From: Actinomyces sp. ICM47 | Lineage (GTDB): Bacteria; Actinomycetota; Actinomycetes; Actinomycetales; Actinomycetaceae | Direction: 5' to 3' | Assembly (NCBI RefSeq): GCF_000278725.1 | Contig: NZ_ALCA01000098.1 | Coordinates: 1 to 45,292 of the forward strand | Length of the DNA: 45,292 nt | In this document: one piece after another, positions 43,895 to 45,292 of the stretch | Layout: the number at the start of each line of letters is the position of its first letter | How positions within the stretch are numbered: the stretch's first letter is position 1 | Notes under the pieces: generated by a model | The model's database searches: none | Told to the model about the DNA's origin: nothing | What the model saw: the letters and a program-made list of their open reading frames with translations, nothing else | Position numbers and translations under genes: made by a program

Positions 43895-44237
43895 GCTGGG
43901 TTGGTGCGTCTTTCCGGGCTTGACGCCGTGCGGTTGCTGCGCGCGGGCGAGTGGTGGAGGTGACGTCGTAGTCATGCGGTGTTTTCTTGCGACACCGACC
44001 AATTGTGAGGATTGTCGGACGCGTTACTGTGGCGTTTATCCTGTTTGACGACTGTGTGACTGTGGTGGCGCTTGGGGGTGTTCGCGGCGCTGATCACCAC
44101 CGTCTCGCTGATGCGCATAGTGCAGGTGTTATGAACGCGACAGTTATTGCTTATTTCATACTTACCACTAGGTTTAAGAGTCCGACACGCCCGATTTCGG
44201 CGAAGTTGCTACTCGCTAACCATCCTACGTTGAAAGG
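43895..44237 (+). promoter_or_regulatory. Gene-free gap before the SepX/GlpR-like gene
   Basis: No ORF here is supported. TTGCTT (44147-44152) and TAGGTT (44169-44174) are a weak promoter candidate with a 16-bp spacer. The second half of the gap is AT-richer than the surround, which fits a promoter and leader for the downstream gene. Confidence 0.4.
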
Positions 44238-45266
44238 GTGGAAATTGGTGGACTCGTCATCGCAGCGGTATTTGTGTCGCTTCTCGCGACCGTACCGCAG
44301 TTGGTTGAACGCAGAATGGCCATCGTTGAGTCGCGTGAGATCGACCGATTCTCCCCGAGCCTGCGCATGATTCACATGGATGCGTCAGAATTGGACATGT
44401 GTGATCGTGCCACCGGAACGATCTTGGCGCGGCGCGCACTGACGAGCGGAGGAAGCATGCATACAGTCGCCACTGGACGCACTCGGCCCGTCATTGACCG
44501 CCGCAACAATAAGGCTGTCCGAGACATCGCCCGGCTGCGCGCGCGCCGTGCTGCTCGCCTGGCCGCCGAGATCGCTGCCGGCCGTCGCCGCATGGTGATG
44601 ACGGGTATTTGCGCGCTGTCCACGGTCATCCTTACCATCGTTATTGCTGCCACCTCGATCGCGTGGACCTGGATCCTTGTCCCGATTGCCGCGCTGGTGG
44701 CGTCGCTGTCCACCTCCCGCGTCGCGGCCGTGCGGTCGCAGCGCGCGTCCGAGCGTGAGTTCGAGCAGCTCACGAAGCTGCGCGCCGACGTGCGCGGTGG
44801 GCGACCCGTGTCGTCCGCCCCTCAGGCTCGCAAGGCTGAGGCCGTGAAGGCTCATGACGAGGCCGTGGCCGCCCCGCGCGTGTCCTCGTCGTCCGCTGCC
44901 TCTGCTCCGTCTGCGTCCGTTCCTCGTGCTGACGGTGCCGAGCCTGCAACCCAGACAGGTTCCGTTCCCTCCCTCGTGTTCAACGTTGAGGTGCCAGAGG
45001 CCGTTGAGGTTGCCGACACTCCTGCTCGCGCGTGGACCGTTGCCCCGATCCCCGCGCCCACCTACGCGTCGCGTGATCGCATTCGCGGTCGCATCGTCCA
45101 CGCCGACACTGACCTGCGTGGTATCCCGCGTATCACGGCCGCTATCCCGGCGCGTCCGATCGCCCAGACCGCCCAGGTGGGTGCCCGCTCCACTGAAGAG
45201 GTCGTCGCCGACCAGATCGTCGCTCTCGACCTGGACGCCGTTCTGGATGCGCGTCGGGCCCAGTAG
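44238..45266 (+). CDS. GlpR/SepX-like divisome membrane protein
   Basis: The 342-residue protein starts with a membrane helix (about 4-20, IGGLVIAAVFVSLLATV). A basic region follows (about 85-115), then two close membrane helices (about 119-165, ICALSTVILTIVIAATSIAW and LVPIAALVASLS). The cytoplasmic C-terminus is long, Ala/Ser/Val-rich and probably disordered. This layout and the position after galU, moeA and a GNAT gene match SepX of Streptomyces and GlpR of Corynebacterium (Rv0996 in M. tuberculosis), which link the gephyrin-like Glp to FtsZ. The start is a GTG directly after AAAGG, an unusually short spacing. Family assignment rests on synteny and topology more than on motifs. Confidence 0.75.
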   Translation: MEIGGLVIAAVFVSLLATVPQLVERRMAIVESREIDRFSPSLRMIHMDASELDMCDRATGTILARRALTSGGSMHTVATGRTRPVIDRRNNKAVRDIARLRARRAARLAAEIAAGRRRMVMTGICALSTVILTIVIAATSIAWTWILVPIAALVASLSTSRVAAVRSQRASEREFEQLTKLRADVRGGRPVSSAPQARKAEAVKAHDEAVAAPRVSSSSAASAPSASVPRADGAEPATQTGSVPSLVFNVEVPEAVEVADTPARAWTVAPIPAPTYASRDRIRGRIVHADTDLRGIPRITAAIPARPIAQTAQVGARSTEEVVADQIVALDLDAVLDARRAQ

Positions 45267-45292
45267 GGCTGCTGATTGCCGTTGTTGCCGCG

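Overview
This is a high-GC actinobacterial chromosome segment. Gene content and order fit the family Actinomycetaceae (Actinomyces/Schaalia type); that placement is inference from protein character and synteny, not a database match. There are 38 protein-coding genes, two tRNAs, one riboswitch, and many GC-rich hairpin terminators. No IS element, prophage, CRISPR array or rRNA is visible. Most blocks match gene neighbourhoods familiar from mycobacteria and corynebacteria: ung/LytR_C/groEL; PH-domain pair/DUF2520/panC/panD/lysS; csp/DUF3027/permease/serC; and fthC/galU/moeA/GNAT/GlpR-SepX.

Region 1 (1-7.6 kb): tRNA-Thr, uracil-DNA glycosylase, a VirR-like LytR_C membrane protein, a stand-alone groL behind two CIRCE operators, a lone WXG100 (ESX) protein, an HD-phosphohydrolase-like protein that has lost the HD aspartate, and a two-component system. 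Region 2 (7.7-14.2 kb): two PH-domain membrane proteins, DUF2520, panC and panD, then a 354-bp gap with a 19-bp periodic repeat array, then lysS. Region 3 (14.3-18 kb): a glycerol uptake module with a SorC-type regulator divergent from glpF-like and glpK genes.

Region 4 (18.1-21.7 kb): a 762-residue fusion of a retinol-saturase/CrtI-like flavoprotein with a ferredoxin-NADP-reductase-like module. It is divergent from a TetR regulator, and three related operator-like sites lie between them. A NYN-domain protein follows. Region 5 (21.8-31.3 kb): PspA and a TPM-domain membrane protein, a cold-shock protein with DUF3027, an NCS2 permease, an MFS exporter, serC and a DtxR/IdeR repressor with a likely iron box.

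Region 6 (31.3-39.2 kb): a c-di-AMP (ydaO) riboswitch in front of an NlpC/P60 hydrolase, a tandem universal stress protein, tRNA-Arg and a DMT exporter. Then comes a 1423-residue protein with the architecture of DUF4011-type SF1 helicase-nucleases, in which the Walker A, Walker B and nuclease motifs are all degenerate; a 74-residue ORF overlaps its end. Region 7 (39.2-45.3 kb): a gene-free repeat-rich stretch, mscL, fthC, and galU-moeA-GNAT-sepX/glpR, the neighbourhood of the gephyrin-like division module.

The strongest candidates for undescribed biology are the intact but catalytically degenerate helicase-nuclease protein, the self-contained saturase-reductase fusion with its regulator, and the 19-bp array that sits where relatives carry coaX.
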